The notes under the pieces were generated by a model, which was given only the letters and a program-made list of their open reading frames with translations, ran no database searches and had not been told where the DNA came from. A stretch of DNA of 64,000 nt, taken from the NCBI GenBank assembly GCA_021737645.1, contig JAIPDO010000015.1:1-64000 (forward strand), written 5' to 3'. This DNA comes from Desulfarculaceae bacterium (lineage in GTDB: Bacteria > Desulfobacterota > Desulfarculia > Desulfarculales > Desulfarculaceae). Made by a program: the position numbers and the translations under genes. Positions 9,479 through 18,973 of this stretch are shown here, piece after piece; position 1 is the stretch's first letter; the number at the start of each line of letters is the position of its first letter.

Positions 9479-11338
9479 GAACTCGGCCCGCAAGCCGACG
9501 AATCCGCTGAGGCCCAGGGTGCTGTAGTCGGCAATTTCCACGTAATCCTCGTCGAACAGGTTGACCACGTTACCGTAGACGCTGAGCCACTTGGTAAGCT
9601 TGTAGGTGGCTGCTGCGTTGACGGTGATATAGGAGTCCACCTCCCCGGTGTTGGCCGCATCGGTGTAGCGGTTGCCCACGTACAGGCCCCATACCCTTAT
9701 GTTCAGGCGGTCGCCAAATAGAGGCAGACGCACGCCCAGGGTGCCTTTGTCCTTGGGGTTGTAGGCCAGATCCTTGTCCGTGGCCTGATCCTGGGCGTCG
9801 GTGTAGGTCCAGGAGAAGTCCACCGCCAGCCAGGACAGCAGGTGGGCCTTGGCGTAGAACTCCAGGCCCTGGCTCTTGACCTCGTCCAGGTTCTGGTAGG
9901 TCCAGGTGTTCATGTCGAAGGTGATCAGGTCGTCGGTCTGGATGTTGAAGTAGGTCAAGCCCAGCTCGATGCGCTTGTTCCACAACAGTTGCACCACGCC
10001 CAGGTCCCAGCCCTTGCTCTTTTCCGGGTTCAGGTCCTTGTCGCCGTAGGGGCTGTAGAGCTGGTACAGGCTGGGGGCCTTGAAGCCGGTGCCGTAGGTG
10101 CCCTTGAAGGTGGTGCCGCTGGCCGCCAGGTTGTAGGAGGCGCCCACCCGCCAGGTGGCGTGCCCGCCGAAATCGTCGTGGTGGTCGTTGCGCACCCCAC
10201 CCAGAAGATAGAGCCCCTCGAGCACCTTGAGTTGGTCTTGCAGATAGAAGCTCAAGGTGTCCACGGTCTGCTCGCCCAGGCTGTCCCAGACGGTGCTGTA
10301 CTCGCCTTGCTCCTGCTGCCAGTTGACTCCCAGGGTTACGGTGTTGATGTCCTTGTAGAGCAAGTTGTGCCGCCACTGGGCGGTGGTCAGGTAGGACTTG
10401 TAGGTGGAATCGTCGCTGTAGTCGTGGTGAACCGAGCCGTAGGAAAAGGTCAGCTTGTGGTTCCACCAGGAGAAGGGCGCGTTGGTCAGGCCCACGATGT
10501 TGGTGTAGGACTCAGTCTTTACATTGTCGGCGGTGTCGCCGTATTTGCCGTTGACGTAGCCGTCGTAGTCCGTGTCGGCTTTGTTGTAGTAGCCGATGTA
10601 AAACACTTCGGTGTTGTCGTTGATGTCAAAGCCCACGCGTCCGTTGAACTGGTAGGCGCTGTAGGGGTCGTCCTCGCTGCCGCTGGCGATCTTGGAAACG
10701 CCGTCGGTGCTGATGCCCCCACCGGAGAGCATGAAGTTGAAGCGCTCTATCTGGCCCTGGGTTCCCGCGGTGCCCTGCCAGGTGCCGTAGGAACCGTAGC
10801 CGGCCGAGGCCCAGCCGCTGGGCGCTCCCTGGCCGCGCTTGGTGATTATGTTCACCACGCCGGCCATGGCGTCGGAGCCGTACAGGGTGGACTGAGGCCC
10901 CTGCACCACCTCGATCTGGGAGATGCCGCCGGTGAGCAGGTTGGCAATGTCCATGGACCCGCCGGTGCTGATGGGATCGGCCAGGCGCACCCCGTCGAGC
11001 ATGAGCTGGGTCTGGCCCGCCTGGGTGCCGCGCATGGTCAGGCTGGTGACCCCGCCAAAGGGGCCGTTGCTGCGGATATAGACGCCGGGAACGTCGCGCA
11101 GGGCGTCCATCAGGCTCCACTGAGCCTTCTCTTTGATTTCTTGGTCAGTAACCACAAAGGTGGTCGAGGGGACTTTGTTGATGTCCTCCTCGGTCATGGT
11201 GGCGGTGACCACCATCTCGCCTTGATGGACCGCCTTGGCCTTGCCTTCTTCTTCGGTGGCGGTCTCCGCGGCCCAAACAGGAACGGCCTGGGTGGCCATC
11301 AGGGCCAGACCGGCCAATATAACCAGCGACTTCCTCAT
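9476..11338 (-). CDS. btuB: BtuB-like TonB-dependent outer-membrane receptor (cobalamin-type)
   Basis: 620 residues. Signal peptide (MRKSLVILAGLALMATQAVPVWA), TonB-box-like GEMVVTATMT, plug domain (DVPGVYIRSNG, TMRGTQAGQTQLMLDGVRL, IEVVQGPQSTLYGSDAMAGVVNIITK) and a 22-strand barrel ending in the C-terminal Phe of Omp85-assembled proteins (GFVGLRAEF). Vitamin B12 specificity is inferred from two cobalamin riboswitches in the leader. Neighbouring cobQ lies upstream on the same strand. Start ATG at 11338 has GAGGGAGG upstream. The stop codon falls inside the end of repeat element copy 1. Confidence 0.88.
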   Translation of the reverse strand: MRKSLVILAGLALMATQAVPVWAAETATEEEGKAKAVHQGEMVVTATMTEEDINKVPSTTFVVTDQEIKEKAQWSLMDALRDVPGVYIRSNGPFGGVTSLTMRGTQAGQTQLMLDGVRLADPISTGGSMDIANLLTGGISQIEVVQGPQSTLYGSDAMAGVVNIITKRGQGAPSGWASAGYGSYGTWQGTAGTQGQIERFNFMLSGGGISTDGVSKIASGSEDDPYSAYQFNGRVGFDINDNTEVFYIGYYNKADTDYDGYVNGKYGDTADNVKTESYTNIVGLTNAPFSWWNHKLTFSYGSVHHDYSDDSTYKSYLTTAQWRHNLLYKDINTVTLGVNWQQEQGEYSTVWDSLGEQTVDTLSFYLQDQLKVLEGLYLLGGVRNDHHDDFGGHATWRVGASYNLAASGTTFKGTYGTGFKAPSLYQLYSPYGDKDLNPEKSKGWDLGVVQLLWNKRIELGLTYFNIQTDDLITFDMNTWTYQNLDEVKSQGLEFYAKAHLLSWLAVDFSWTYTDAQDQATDKDLAYNPKDKGTLGVRLPLFGDRLNIRVWGLYVGNRYTDAANTGEVDSYITVNAAATYKLTKWLSVYGNVVNLFDEDYVEIADYSTLGLSGFVGLRAEF

Positions 11339-11354
11339 TAAATTCCTCCCTCGA

Positions 11355-11540
11355 GGTTGCTGGGCTGGATGGGTCTTCCGGCTTGGGGCCCCCTACTTGC
11401 CCGCCTTCCCATCGCGCCGCGCGCGACAGTGGCTTGTTTGGGCTTTCGTTCCCCTCACGGCTGCGGGGCAGCGGGCGAATCTCACGCCACTTCCACGCAT
11501 CCAGTCCGATATGCCGGGAGGCATCCGCCTCCCATCTAGG
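11355..11540 (-). ncRNA. Cobalamin riboswitch, proximal copy
   Basis: On the minus strand the segment reads, in order, GGATGC, AAGTGGCGTGAGA, CTGCCCCGCAGCCGTGAGGG, AACGAAAGCC, AAGCCACTG, GATGGGAAGGCG, and AAGCCGGAAGACC, the characteristic order of the B12-box and core elements of cobalamin riboswitches. It lies directly before the ribosome-binding site of the TonB receptor, so it could control translation initiation as well as transcription. Edges are approximate. Confidence 0.8.
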
Positions 11541-11567
11541 CCCCGGTAGCCATCCGGGGCGAACCAT

Positions 11568-11599
11568 AAAAAAACCCCCGTTCCTTGCGGAACGGAGGG
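11568..11599 (-). terminator. Intrinsic terminator between the two cobalamin riboswitches
   Basis: On the minus strand: CCGTTCC-GCAA-GGAACGG stem with GCAA tetraloop (extended by CCC/GGG), followed by seven T residues. Classical rho-independent terminator, sited about 90 bases after the distal riboswitch and before the proximal one; most likely the expression platform of the distal riboswitch. Confidence 0.85.
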
Positions 11600-11689
11600 A
11601 CTGCACCCAGTTTGCTTGATCTCCCCAGCCGAAGCCGGGCGGCCTATGAGAGCCGCCAACACCGGTCGCCGCCGGTCTGAACTTCGGTG

Positions 11690-11865
11690 GAAACGGCAGG
11701 TCTTCTGGCTCCCGGATCATCCTCGGGCCGCGCCTTCCCACCGTCCTGATGAACGGCAGTGGCTAGTGGCAGCCTTTGTCCCCGGTTACAGCGGCGGGAC
11801 CGCGACGGTATCGCACCGTCTTCCCTTTTATGCCTCGCGGCACCGTTTCCTCTATGTTGCCTTAT
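11690..11865 (-). ncRNA. Cobalamin riboswitch, distal copy
   Basis: On the minus strand: GAGGAAACGGTGCC, AAGGGAAGACGGTGCGA, CCGCCGCTGTAACCGGGGA, GCCACTAGCCACTGCC, GACGGTGGGAAGGCGC and GAGCCAGAAGACCTGCC appear in the order of the cobalamin riboswitch consensus. It begins just after the cobQ stop and reads towards the TonB receptor. A terminator follows about 90 bases downstream. Confidence 0.88.
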
Positions 11866-11894
11866 CTCCTACGCCAGAGTTAATCCCCCGTCAA
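11866..11894 (-). promoter_or_regulatory. Possible sigma-70-type promoter of the riboswitch leader
   Basis: On the minus strand TTGACG (11894-11889), 17-bp spacer, TAGGAG (11871-11866), placing the start of transcription at the beginning of the distal riboswitch. The -35 is good, the -10 is weak. Confidence 0.4.
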
Positions 11895-11896
11895 GT

Positions 11897-13417
11897 TTAT
11901 TCTCGGGCCGCCACCGGCTCCAGCAAGCCTTCCAGGTTCAGGTGCTGCTCCAACAGGTCGGCCAGCAGCTCGAACTGCTCCTCGCGGAAGGCGGCATAGT
12001 TTTCGGCCTGTTCCGGGGCCGCGCCCCCCCTGGCCCAGGCCAGCAGGGACGCGCGCAAATCGTCGTTGTCCAGCACTCCGTGCAGATAGGTTCCCACCAC
12101 CCGGCCGTCGGGGCTCACCTGCCCCTCGTCCTGGTCGGTCCCCTGCCCCAGCACCTGGATCAGGCGAAAGGCGGGGCGTCTGGCCCCCTGGGCCTTGGTG
12201 CGGCCCATGTGGATTTCGTAGCCGGTCATCTCGCCTCCCACCGCGAAGGGCAGGCTCTCACCGCAGGCGGCCCGCACCCGGGTGGTGGTCTTGTCCCCGG
12301 CCATGACCGTGGAGATGGGCAGCAGGCCCAGGCCCACCTCCGCGCCGGGCGGCCCCTCCACCCCCTGGGGATCGGCTATCTCCGTGCCCAGAAGCTGATA
12401 CCCGCCGCACAGGCCCAGCACCTTGCCCCCCAGCGTGTGGAAGGCTTTTACCGCCTCGAACAGCCCGCTTTGGTGCAGGCGTTTGAGCGCGGCCAGGGTG
12501 TTCTTGGTGCCCGGCAAGATAAGGAGGTCCAGCCCGGCCAACTCCTCGAGGCGCTCCAGCCAGGAAAGCTCCACCCCTTGGGCGGCGGCCAGGGCGTCGA
12601 AGTCGGTGTAGTTGCTGATGTGGCTCAGGCGCACCACCCCCACCCGCACCGAACCGGCCCGGCCCCTGAGCTCGCCCCGCTCCAGGGCCACCCCATCCTC
12701 CTGGGGCAGCAGGATGTGCTCGAAACGGGGCACCAGGCCCAACACCGGCACCCCGCCCTTCTTGGCGATGTAGTCCATGCCGTCGCTGAACAGGGAGGCG
12801 TCGCCGCGGAACTTGTTGATCACCACCCCGGCCATCATCTTGCGCTCGGAGGGGGTCATCAGCCTCAGGGTTCCCAGTACCTGGGCGAAGACCCCGCCGG
12901 TGTCGATGTCCGCCGCCAGGATCACCTTGGCCCCGGCCCGGCGGGCCATGGGCAGGTTCACCAGGTCGTGACGCTTCAGGTTCACCTCGGCGCAGGAGCC
13001 CGCCCCCTCCAGGATCACCAGTTGGTGCCTGGCGTTCAGGCGGCGGAAGGCGGCCATGACCGTCCTGGTCAGGCGTGGCTTGAGTTTGTAATAGTCGATC
13101 CCGGCCATGTTGCCCAGGGGGCGGCCCATGAGCACTATCTGGGCGGATGCCTCCCCGCCGGGCTTGATCAGGATGGGGTTCATATCCACCGAGGGTTCCA
13201 AACCGGCGGCTTGGGCCTGGGCCACCTGGGCCCGGCCTATCTCGTGGCCCTGGGGGGTGATGCCCGAGTTAAGGGCCATGTTTTGGGCCTTGAAGGGGGC
13301 CACGTCAATGCCCCGGCGCTTGAACACCCGGCACAGCCCCATGACCAAGACGCTCTTGCCCACGTGGCTGCCGGTGCCGGCCACCATGATGGGGCGGTAG
13401 GTCGCGGCGGGTTTCAT
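11897..13417 (-). CDS. cobQ: Cobyric acid synthase (CobQ/CbiP)
   Basis: 506 residues, normal length. Glutamine- and ATP-dependent amidation of the b, d, e and g side chains of (adenosyl)cobyrinic acid a,c-diamide in the cytoplasm. The N-terminal dethiobiotin-synthetase-like domain carries P-loop AGTGSHVGKSVLV and FKAQNMALNSG; ILEGAGSCAEVNL and IDTGGVFAQVLGT follow. The class I glutamine amidotransferase domain has the nucleophile in GGKVLGLCGGYQLLG and the His in VVGTYLHGVLDN. Directly followed on the same strand by the riboswitch-controlled B12 receptor. Confidence 0.95.
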   Translation of the reverse strand: MKPAATYRPIMVAGTGSHVGKSVLVMGLCRVFKRRGIDVAPFKAQNMALNSGITPQGHEIGRAQVAQAQAAGLEPSVDMNPILIKPGGEASAQIVLMGRPLGNMAGIDYYKLKPRLTRTVMAAFRRLNARHQLVILEGAGSCAEVNLKRHDLVNLPMARRAGAKVILAADIDTGGVFAQVLGTLRLMTPSERKMMAGVVINKFRGDASLFSDGMDYIAKKGGVPVLGLVPRFEHILLPQEDGVALERGELRGRAGSVRVGVVRLSHISNYTDFDALAAAQGVELSWLERLEELAGLDLLILPGTKNTLAALKRLHQSGLFEAVKAFHTLGGKVLGLCGGYQLLGTEIADPQGVEGPPGAEVGLGLLPISTVMAGDKTTTRVRAACGESLPFAVGGEMTGYEIHMGRTKAQGARRPAFRLIQVLGQGTDQDEGQVSPDGRVVGTYLHGVLDNDDLRASLLAWARGGAAPEQAENYAAFREEQFELLADLLEQHLNLEGLLEPVAARE

Positions 13418-13456
13418 AAGCGGGCCGCCGGGGGTGAGTGGAGTTTCATGGGCGCC

Positions 13457-14803
13457 CTAGGGACGAGGCGGGTCGAGGTTCAGCTTGGCCAACTCCGCCT
13501 TATCCAGATCATAGCGTTTTTGCAGGGCTTGGGGGTCCAGGCCTATGAGCAGCCAACCCAGGCGCTTGTCCTTGAAGCTCATGGGAAAGGCCACCAATAT
13601 CTCCCGCCAGCTTCCGCCCTGGTCGCGCCCCTGGTGAAACACGGTGAGCACCCGGTGTTCAGCCCTGCTGTCGCCTTCAAAGGCGATGTGGCCGTAGCTG
13701 GACCCGGGCTTTTGCACCTCAGCCATCCGGTAGGGGTAGTAGGACTCCAAGACCTTTTTCCCGGTGTCCAACACCACCACTCCGGTGTAGGGCAAGGCGC
13801 TTTTGGATGGCGTGGAGAAAAACCGGCGGACTACCTCCTGGCTCCTTTCCATGTTGCCTTTGGCCAAATCCTCGGCCAGCAGGGAGCTGAGCAACTGCTG
13901 GTCGCGGGTGAGCTGGTCGCTGAACTGGGCGTGCAACTGGCTTTCACTTTTGCTCTGGCCGGCCAAATAGGGGTAGGCCCCCAGGGCCCCGACGCACAGG
14001 ACCAAGGCGATGACCGCAGCGATCAGCCAACCGCGCAGGCGGTGCATGTTGTTCTTGAGGCGCTCCACGCCGGTTACGTCGCGAGCCACCAGGAGCAGGC
14101 CCTTGAAGTCCTGCTGGGCGTCATAGAGCCCGCTGAGGCTCACGGACACGTAGCGGGACCCTTGTTGGGGGTGACGATAAGAGACCACCTGCTCGTGGCA
14201 GGTCTGGCCTCCCCTGACCGCACCGGCCAGTTCGCGGATTTGTTGGCCTTGTTCGAAAAGCTCTTCCATGGGCCGATGACCCGCCTGGCGCCAATCGCGG
14301 CCGTAAAGTTCGCTGGCCGCCCGGTTCAGGGCCGTCACCTTACCGGTTTGATCGGTAAGCACCACCGCGTCGGGCAGCATGTCGCAGAATTCCTTGAGCC
14401 CGAAAAGCTGGTTGCTGGCGGCGTCCAGGCGCTGGGCCAAGACTTGAGCCATGTTTTTACCCAGCTCGGGGAACTCCTGCAAAAAACGCCCTATGTCCTG
14501 GCGGGGCACGCACAGGGCCTTGCCCTGGATGCGGGCCCGGATGGTGGCGGTGCGCTTGTCCCCCATCAAAAAAGACATTTCCCCGAACACCGCCCCAGGT
14601 TCGGAGAGAATGGTGATCACCTGGTCGCCCTTGAGCACGTCCAGCTCGCCCTCTACCAAAACGAAGAGGTCCTGGGACTCCTCGCCCTCCAAAAAGAGGG
14701 TCTGGCCCTGGTGGAATAAGATCAGGTAACGCTCCAGCCGGGGATCGCTTTCATACGCCTCGATCATGCCACGCTCTTTCGTCCGGGCAAGGAACCCGAG
14801 CAT
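13457..14803 (-). CDS. Membrane sensor with cNMP-binding and PAS domains, no output domain seen
   Basis: 448 residues. Residues about 20-130 form a cyclic-nucleotide-binding (CRP-type) fold (LFLEGEESQDLFVLVEGELDVL, PGAVFGEMSFLMGDKRTATIRA); residues about 140-250 are a PAS domain (MLPDAVVLTDQTGKVTALNRAA); 259-281 is a single membrane helix; 282-448 resembles a periplasmic sensing domain (a Cache-like region with YTGVVVLDTGKKVLESYYPY). No kinase, cyclase, GGDEF or HTH region is present. The order is unusual: sensory modules are on both sides of the membrane. Start ATG 14803; an internal ATG at 14767 is an alternative. Function unknown. Confidence 0.7.
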   Translation of the reverse strand: MLGFLARTKERGMIEAYESDPRLERYLILFHQGQTLFLEGEESQDLFVLVEGELDVLKGDQVITILSEPGAVFGEMSFLMGDKRTATIRARIQGKALCVPRQDIGRFLQEFPELGKNMAQVLAQRLDAASNQLFGLKEFCDMLPDAVVLTDQTGKVTALNRAASELYGRDWRQAGHRPMEELFEQGQQIRELAGAVRGGQTCHEQVVSYRHPQQGSRYVSVSLSGLYDAQQDFKGLLLVARDVTGVERLKNNMHRLRGWLIAAVIALVLCVGALGAYPYLAGQSKSESQLHAQFSDQLTRDQQLLSSLLAEDLAKGNMERSQEVVRRFFSTPSKSALPYTGVVVLDTGKKVLESYYPYRMAEVQKPGSSYGHIAFEGDSRAEHRVLTVFHQGRDQGGSWREILVAFPMSFKDKRLGWLLIGLDPQALQKRYDLDKAELAKLNLDPPRP

Positions 14804-14875
14804 CCGAAACAGGGATGGGGACCATACGCCGCCACTGTCCGCCTAGCTTAACTCCGGGAGCAGCGCAAGACAAGA

Positions 14876-14924
14876 CCGGGCCGAAAACAGACCGGCCCGC
14901 CTCCCCAGGTGAGGAGCCGGGCCG
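14876..14924 (-). terminator. GC-rich hairpins after the nitroreductase gene
   Basis: Two overlapping stem options: CGGGCCG/CGGCCCG (14876-14899) and CGGCCCG-CCTC with GAGG-AGCCGGGCCG (14893-14924). They lie immediately downstream of the nitroreductase stop on the minus strand. No T-run, so termination strength is uncertain. Confidence 0.4.
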
Positions 14925-14942
14925 TCCGGGTGGAAGCGAAAG

Positions 14943-15515
14943 CTACCCGCCGTAGAAGTCGGTGAACACCTTGGGCTCTTTGCGCGGTGGGGCCTTGGCT
15001 TCTCCGGCGGGAACCCCCAGAGGGATGATTCCCGCCACCTCCAGGCCCTCGGGTGCGCCCAGAGCCCGGGCCATGGCCGCGGAATCGAAGAAAGTGAGCC
15101 ACAGGCTGCCCAGGCCCATCTCGGTGGCGGCCAGCATTAGGTTTTGCACCGCCGCCGAGGCCGCCGCCAGGGCTCCCTGGCTCTGACCGAAGAAGGTGCC
15201 CAGGCCCGCTTTTTTGGGATCGAAGAACACGGCCACGTACACCGGGGCCTGATCCAGGTAGGCGAAGCTGTATTTGCCCGCCCATCCTGGGCCTCCGCCG
15301 TCGACCACCGCCTGCTGGGAAGCCAGGCATAGCTCCTTGACCTTGGCCTTGGGCGCCTCGCCGCGAATGACCACAAAAGACCAGGGTTGCTGGTGCAGGG
15401 GGCTGGGGGCCCACACAGCCGCCTGGATGAGGGAGCCGATCTGCTCGTCGCTCACCGGCTTGTCCTCAAAGGCCCGCACGCTGCGCCGCTCACGAATAGC
15501 TTGCAATAATTCCAT
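14943..15515 (-). CDS. Nitroreductase-family FMN oxidoreductase
   Basis: 190 residues. Starts at the ATG at 15515 because GGGAGG lies eight bases upstream and MELLQAIRERRSVRAFEDKPVS is the normal family N-terminus (FMN-binding RRSVR). APSPLHQQPWSFVVI and the C-terminal AATEMGLGSLWLTFF / IIPLGVPAGE blocks complete the fold. NAD(P)H-dependent reduction; substrate not predictable. It lies 25 bases after the acyl-CoA ligase and is probably in its operon. Confidence 0.85.
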   Translation of the reverse strand: MELLQAIRERRSVRAFEDKPVSDEQIGSLIQAAVWAPSPLHQQPWSFVVIRGEAPKAKVKELCLASQQAVVDGGGPGWAGKYSFAYLDQAPVYVAVFFDPKKAGLGTFFGQSQGALAAASAAVQNLMLAATEMGLGSLWLTFFDSAAMARALGAPEGLEVAGIIPLGVPAGEAKAPPRKEPKVFTDFYGG

Positions 15516-15540
15516 GGCTTGCCTCCCGGTGCGCCGTTTC

Positions 15541-17229
15541 TCAGGCGGTTTTTTCTTTTTCCTGGCGGCGGCGCTCTTCATCGCGAATTTCGCGGCGCAG
15601 CAGCTTGCCCACCTTGGATTTGGGCAACATATCACGGAACTCGATGTAGGAAGGCACTTTGTACCCGGCCAGGCGGTCGCGGCAGAAGCGGATAAGCTCG
15701 GTGGCGCCCACCCCCTTGGCGTCTTCCTTCATCACCACGATGGCCTTGATGCGCTCGCCCACCTTCTGATCAGGCACCCCCACCACGCAGGCCCCCACCA
15801 CCACGGGGTGGTCCTGGAGCACCGCCTCGATCTCCGAGGCGCTGACCCGGTAGCCCTTGTGCTTGAGGATGTCCGCCGAGCGTTCCACATAGTAGATTTG
15901 GCCGTCTTCGCCCTGTTTCACAAAGTCGCCGGTGCGGTAGTAGACCTCGCCGTTGAGCTGCACAAAAGCGGCCGCGGTTTCCTCGGGCTTGTTGAGGTAC
16001 TCCTTCATGGCGTGGTCGCTGGTCACCAGCAGTTCGCCCAATTCGCCGGGCCCTGAGATATTCAGGGTGTCGGGCTCCACCAACAGCACCCGGCGGCTGG
16101 TGAGCGGCGCGCCGATGCTCATCTGCGGCGGCTCCCCGGCGTCGATGCGGCTGTAGGTCACGTGGCCCGCCTCGGTGGAGCCATAGACCTGGTAGATGGG
16201 CGAGCCCACCCGCTCCTTCCAGCGGGCCAAGACCTCCCGGGGCAGCACGTCGCCGCCGCAGTAGCAGTAGGTCAGTGAGCTGATGTCGTAGAAATGCTGG
16301 CGGTCGTTCTCCAGGATCATGCGGTACAGGGCGGGCACCCCCAACATCCAGCGCACCTTATAGCGCTGGATGGCGTCCAGGATGGCGTCCACGTGGGGTT
16401 GGGGCATGAGCACCGTGGTGTTGCCCTGATTCAGGCCCAGGGCCATCAACAGGCCCAGGGCCATGATGTGGAACAAGGGGTTGATGGCTATGTAGCTGTC
16501 CCGGCCGGGCCTGACGTGGCCCTCCAGGACGTCGTGCATGACATCGGCCACGTAGGAGCAGTGGCCCCAGTGGTTGCCCGGCACTCCCTTGGGGAAGCCG
16601 GTGGTGCCGCCGGTGTAGAGAATGTAGGAGAGGTCTTTCACCGGGTCCAGCTCCACCGCCGGGGGGCGGGGCGGGGCGGCCAGGATTTTCTTGAACCACA
16701 CCGTCTCCGGCCCGCCCTTCACCGTGCCGGTGGGTGCCTTGTCGAACATGGCGGCCACCAAACGCTTAAACGGCGATACCATATCCAGCAGGCTGGTGAC
16801 GATGACCAGCTCCAGGCCGCTGCCCTCCAGGATTTCGGCCACATAGCCGTAGTTGGTGTCGTGGCAGATGATGGCCTTGGCCTTGGCATCCTCCACCATG
16901 TAGGCGATCTCGTGGCTGGTGTAGATGGGCGATACCAACACCACCACCGCCCCGATCTTCTGGGTGGCCAGCCAGGCGATGACCAACTGGGGGCTGTTGT
17001 TCAGGTACAAGAGCACCCGGTCCCCCCGGCCGATGCCCCGCTGGGCCAGGCCGGTGGCGAAGCGGTCCACCATGTCCTTTAGCTTGGCGTAGGTGAAGCG
17101 CTGGCCCAGAAAGATGAGGGCCGCGTTGTGGGGAAACTTGGCCGCGGCCCGCTCGAAGCGGGTGAAGGTGAATTCCGGTTGGGTTGTTGGCATGGCAAGA
17201 CCGGATGTTTCATGGAGGTTGGGCGGCAT
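15541..17229 (-). CDS. AMP-dependent acyl-CoA synthetase/ligase
   Basis: 562 residues from the ATG at 17229, which has a GAGGGAG Shine-Dalgarno five bases upstream; the second ATG (17193, MPTTQPEF) has no clear site but is where family similarity begins. ANL-superfamily motifs: YILYTGGTTGFPKGV (P-loop), YQVYGSTEAGHVT, GEVYYRTGDFV, HKGYRVSASEIEAVL and the C-terminal lysine region PSYIEFRDMLPKSKVGKLLRRE. Converts a carboxylic acid, ATP and CoA to acyl-CoA; chain specificity unknown. It follows the livKHMGF-like cluster, suggesting it activates the imported substrate. The first 12 codons lie inside the terminal repeat of element copy 2. Confidence 0.88.
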   Translation of the reverse strand: MPPNLHETSGLAMPTTQPEFTFTRFERAAAKFPHNAALIFLGQRFTYAKLKDMVDRFATGLAQRGIGRGDRVLLYLNNSPQLVIAWLATQKIGAVVVLVSPIYTSHEIAYMVEDAKAKAIICHDTNYGYVAEILEGSGLELVIVTSLLDMVSPFKRLVAAMFDKAPTGTVKGGPETVWFKKILAAPPRPPAVELDPVKDLSYILYTGGTTGFPKGVPGNHWGHCSYVADVMHDVLEGHVRPGRDSYIAINPLFHIMALGLLMALGLNQGNTTVLMPQPHVDAILDAIQRYKVRWMLGVPALYRMILENDRQHFYDISSLTYCYCGGDVLPREVLARWKERVGSPIYQVYGSTEAGHVTYSRIDAGEPPQMSIGAPLTSRRVLLVEPDTLNISGPGELGELLVTSDHAMKEYLNKPEETAAAFVQLNGEVYYRTGDFVKQGEDGQIYYVERSADILKHKGYRVSASEIEAVLQDHPVVVGACVVGVPDQKVGERIKAIVVMKEDAKGVGATELIRFCRDRLAGYKVPSYIEFRDMLPKSKVGKLLRREIRDEERRRQEKEKTA

Positions 17230-17454
17230 TACTCCCTCACGCCTTTTTTATGCGATGTTTTGAAAATTGGGCGCCCGGTGTTCTTTGCGGGGTCGCCAGC
17301 GGCCCGGCACAGTCAGACGGCGGCAGACAAGGCGTCCGGCCAGCGACAGCCGCAGGCGTAGCCAGAGCGCTACGTCGAGGCTGGAGCGCCGCCGGCAACG
17401 CAGTATGCCGGTGGCTGGCGAAGCCGGACGCTCGACCTCCATGAAACATCCGGT

Positions 17455-17456
<2 letters not shown>
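17198..17456 (+). mobile_element. MITE-like inverted-repeat element, copy 2
   Basis: 259 bp with perfect 22-bp terminal inverted repeats: AGACCGGATGTTTCATGGAG... at 17198-17219 and its exact complement at 17435-17456. The inner core (17300-17435) includes a GGCGTAGC-N6-GCTACGTC palindrome and matches copy 1 closely and copy 3 more distantly. The terminal sequences align with those of copy 1, with mostly transition differences. It sits between livF and the acyl-CoA ligase, overlapping the stop of the former and, probably, the start of the latter. No coding capacity. Confidence 0.75.
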
Positions 17457-18193
<737 letters not shown>

Positions 18194-18201
<8 letters not shown>

Positions 18202-18970
18202 AGCTGAAGACCTCCTCGGAGCCGAAGTAGGCTTCCTTCACCTGCTTGTCCGCCATGACCTCCACCGGCACCCCCTCGGCGATCTTGGCCCCGAAGTTTA
18301 AGACCAACACCCGGTTGGCCAGGCGGAACAACTCGCGCAAGCGGTGCTCCACCATGATCAGGGTGATGCCCTCCATTTGGAGCTTTTCCATCAGCGGCAC
18401 CATGGAGGCCATCTCGCTCATGGACAGGCCGGAGAACACCTCGTCGCAGATGATGACCTCGGGCCGAAGCGCCAGGCAGCGGGCCAGTTCCAGGCGCTTG
18501 AGGTAGCCGGTGGGCAGGCTGGAGGCGGTCTTGTAGGGCACGTAGGACTCGCGCTCAAAGCCGATCTCTTCCAGGATGTCCACGGCCACCGTGTCCCGGG
18601 AGCCCATGCGCCCCCCGCCCCGCCAGCCTCCGGTGCGCCTGGCCCGTGGGCTGAACAGGGGCACGATGAGGTTCTTGTAGGCGGGCAGGCTGTAATAGGG
18701 GCGCATTACCTGGAAGGTGCGGGTTAGCCCCCGGTCGGCGATTTTGTGAGGGGCCGTGCCCACCAGGTTCTTGCCCTTGTAGAGCACCTGGCCGCTGTCG
18801 GCCTTGACGAACCCGGTGATCACGTTGACCAGGGTGGTCTTGCCGCTGCCGTTGGGCCCGATCACCCCCAGGATGTCGCCGGGCATCAGGTCGAAGCTCA
18901 CCTCGGTGAGGGCCTTGACCCCGCCGAAGGTTTTGTTCACGTCGCGCACGCTCAGAACGGGCTCGCTCAC
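18194..18970 (-). CDS. livG: HAAT-family ABC transporter ATPase, LivG-type
   Basis: 258 residues. Walker A GPNGSGKTTLVNVI, Q-loop region GLTRTFQVMRPY, and the LivG-type insertion before the signature. The signature itself is unusual: SLPTGYLKRLELARCLAL, with the Ser of the usual LSYG/LSGG replaced. Walker B EVIICDEVFSGLS has Cys-Asp-Glu. Second ATPase of the importer, three bases from livM. Confidence 0.88.
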
Positions 18971-18973
18971 TTG

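Noticed and set aside
9842-11341. 499-codon plus-strand open frame
   Set aside because: Antisense to the TonB receptor; no motifs and no ribosome-binding site.
11759-14719. 986-codon plus-strand open frame
   Set aside because: Antisense to cobQ and the cNMP/PAS sensor, both with clear family motifs. It reflects GC-rich codon bias, and its translation has no family features.
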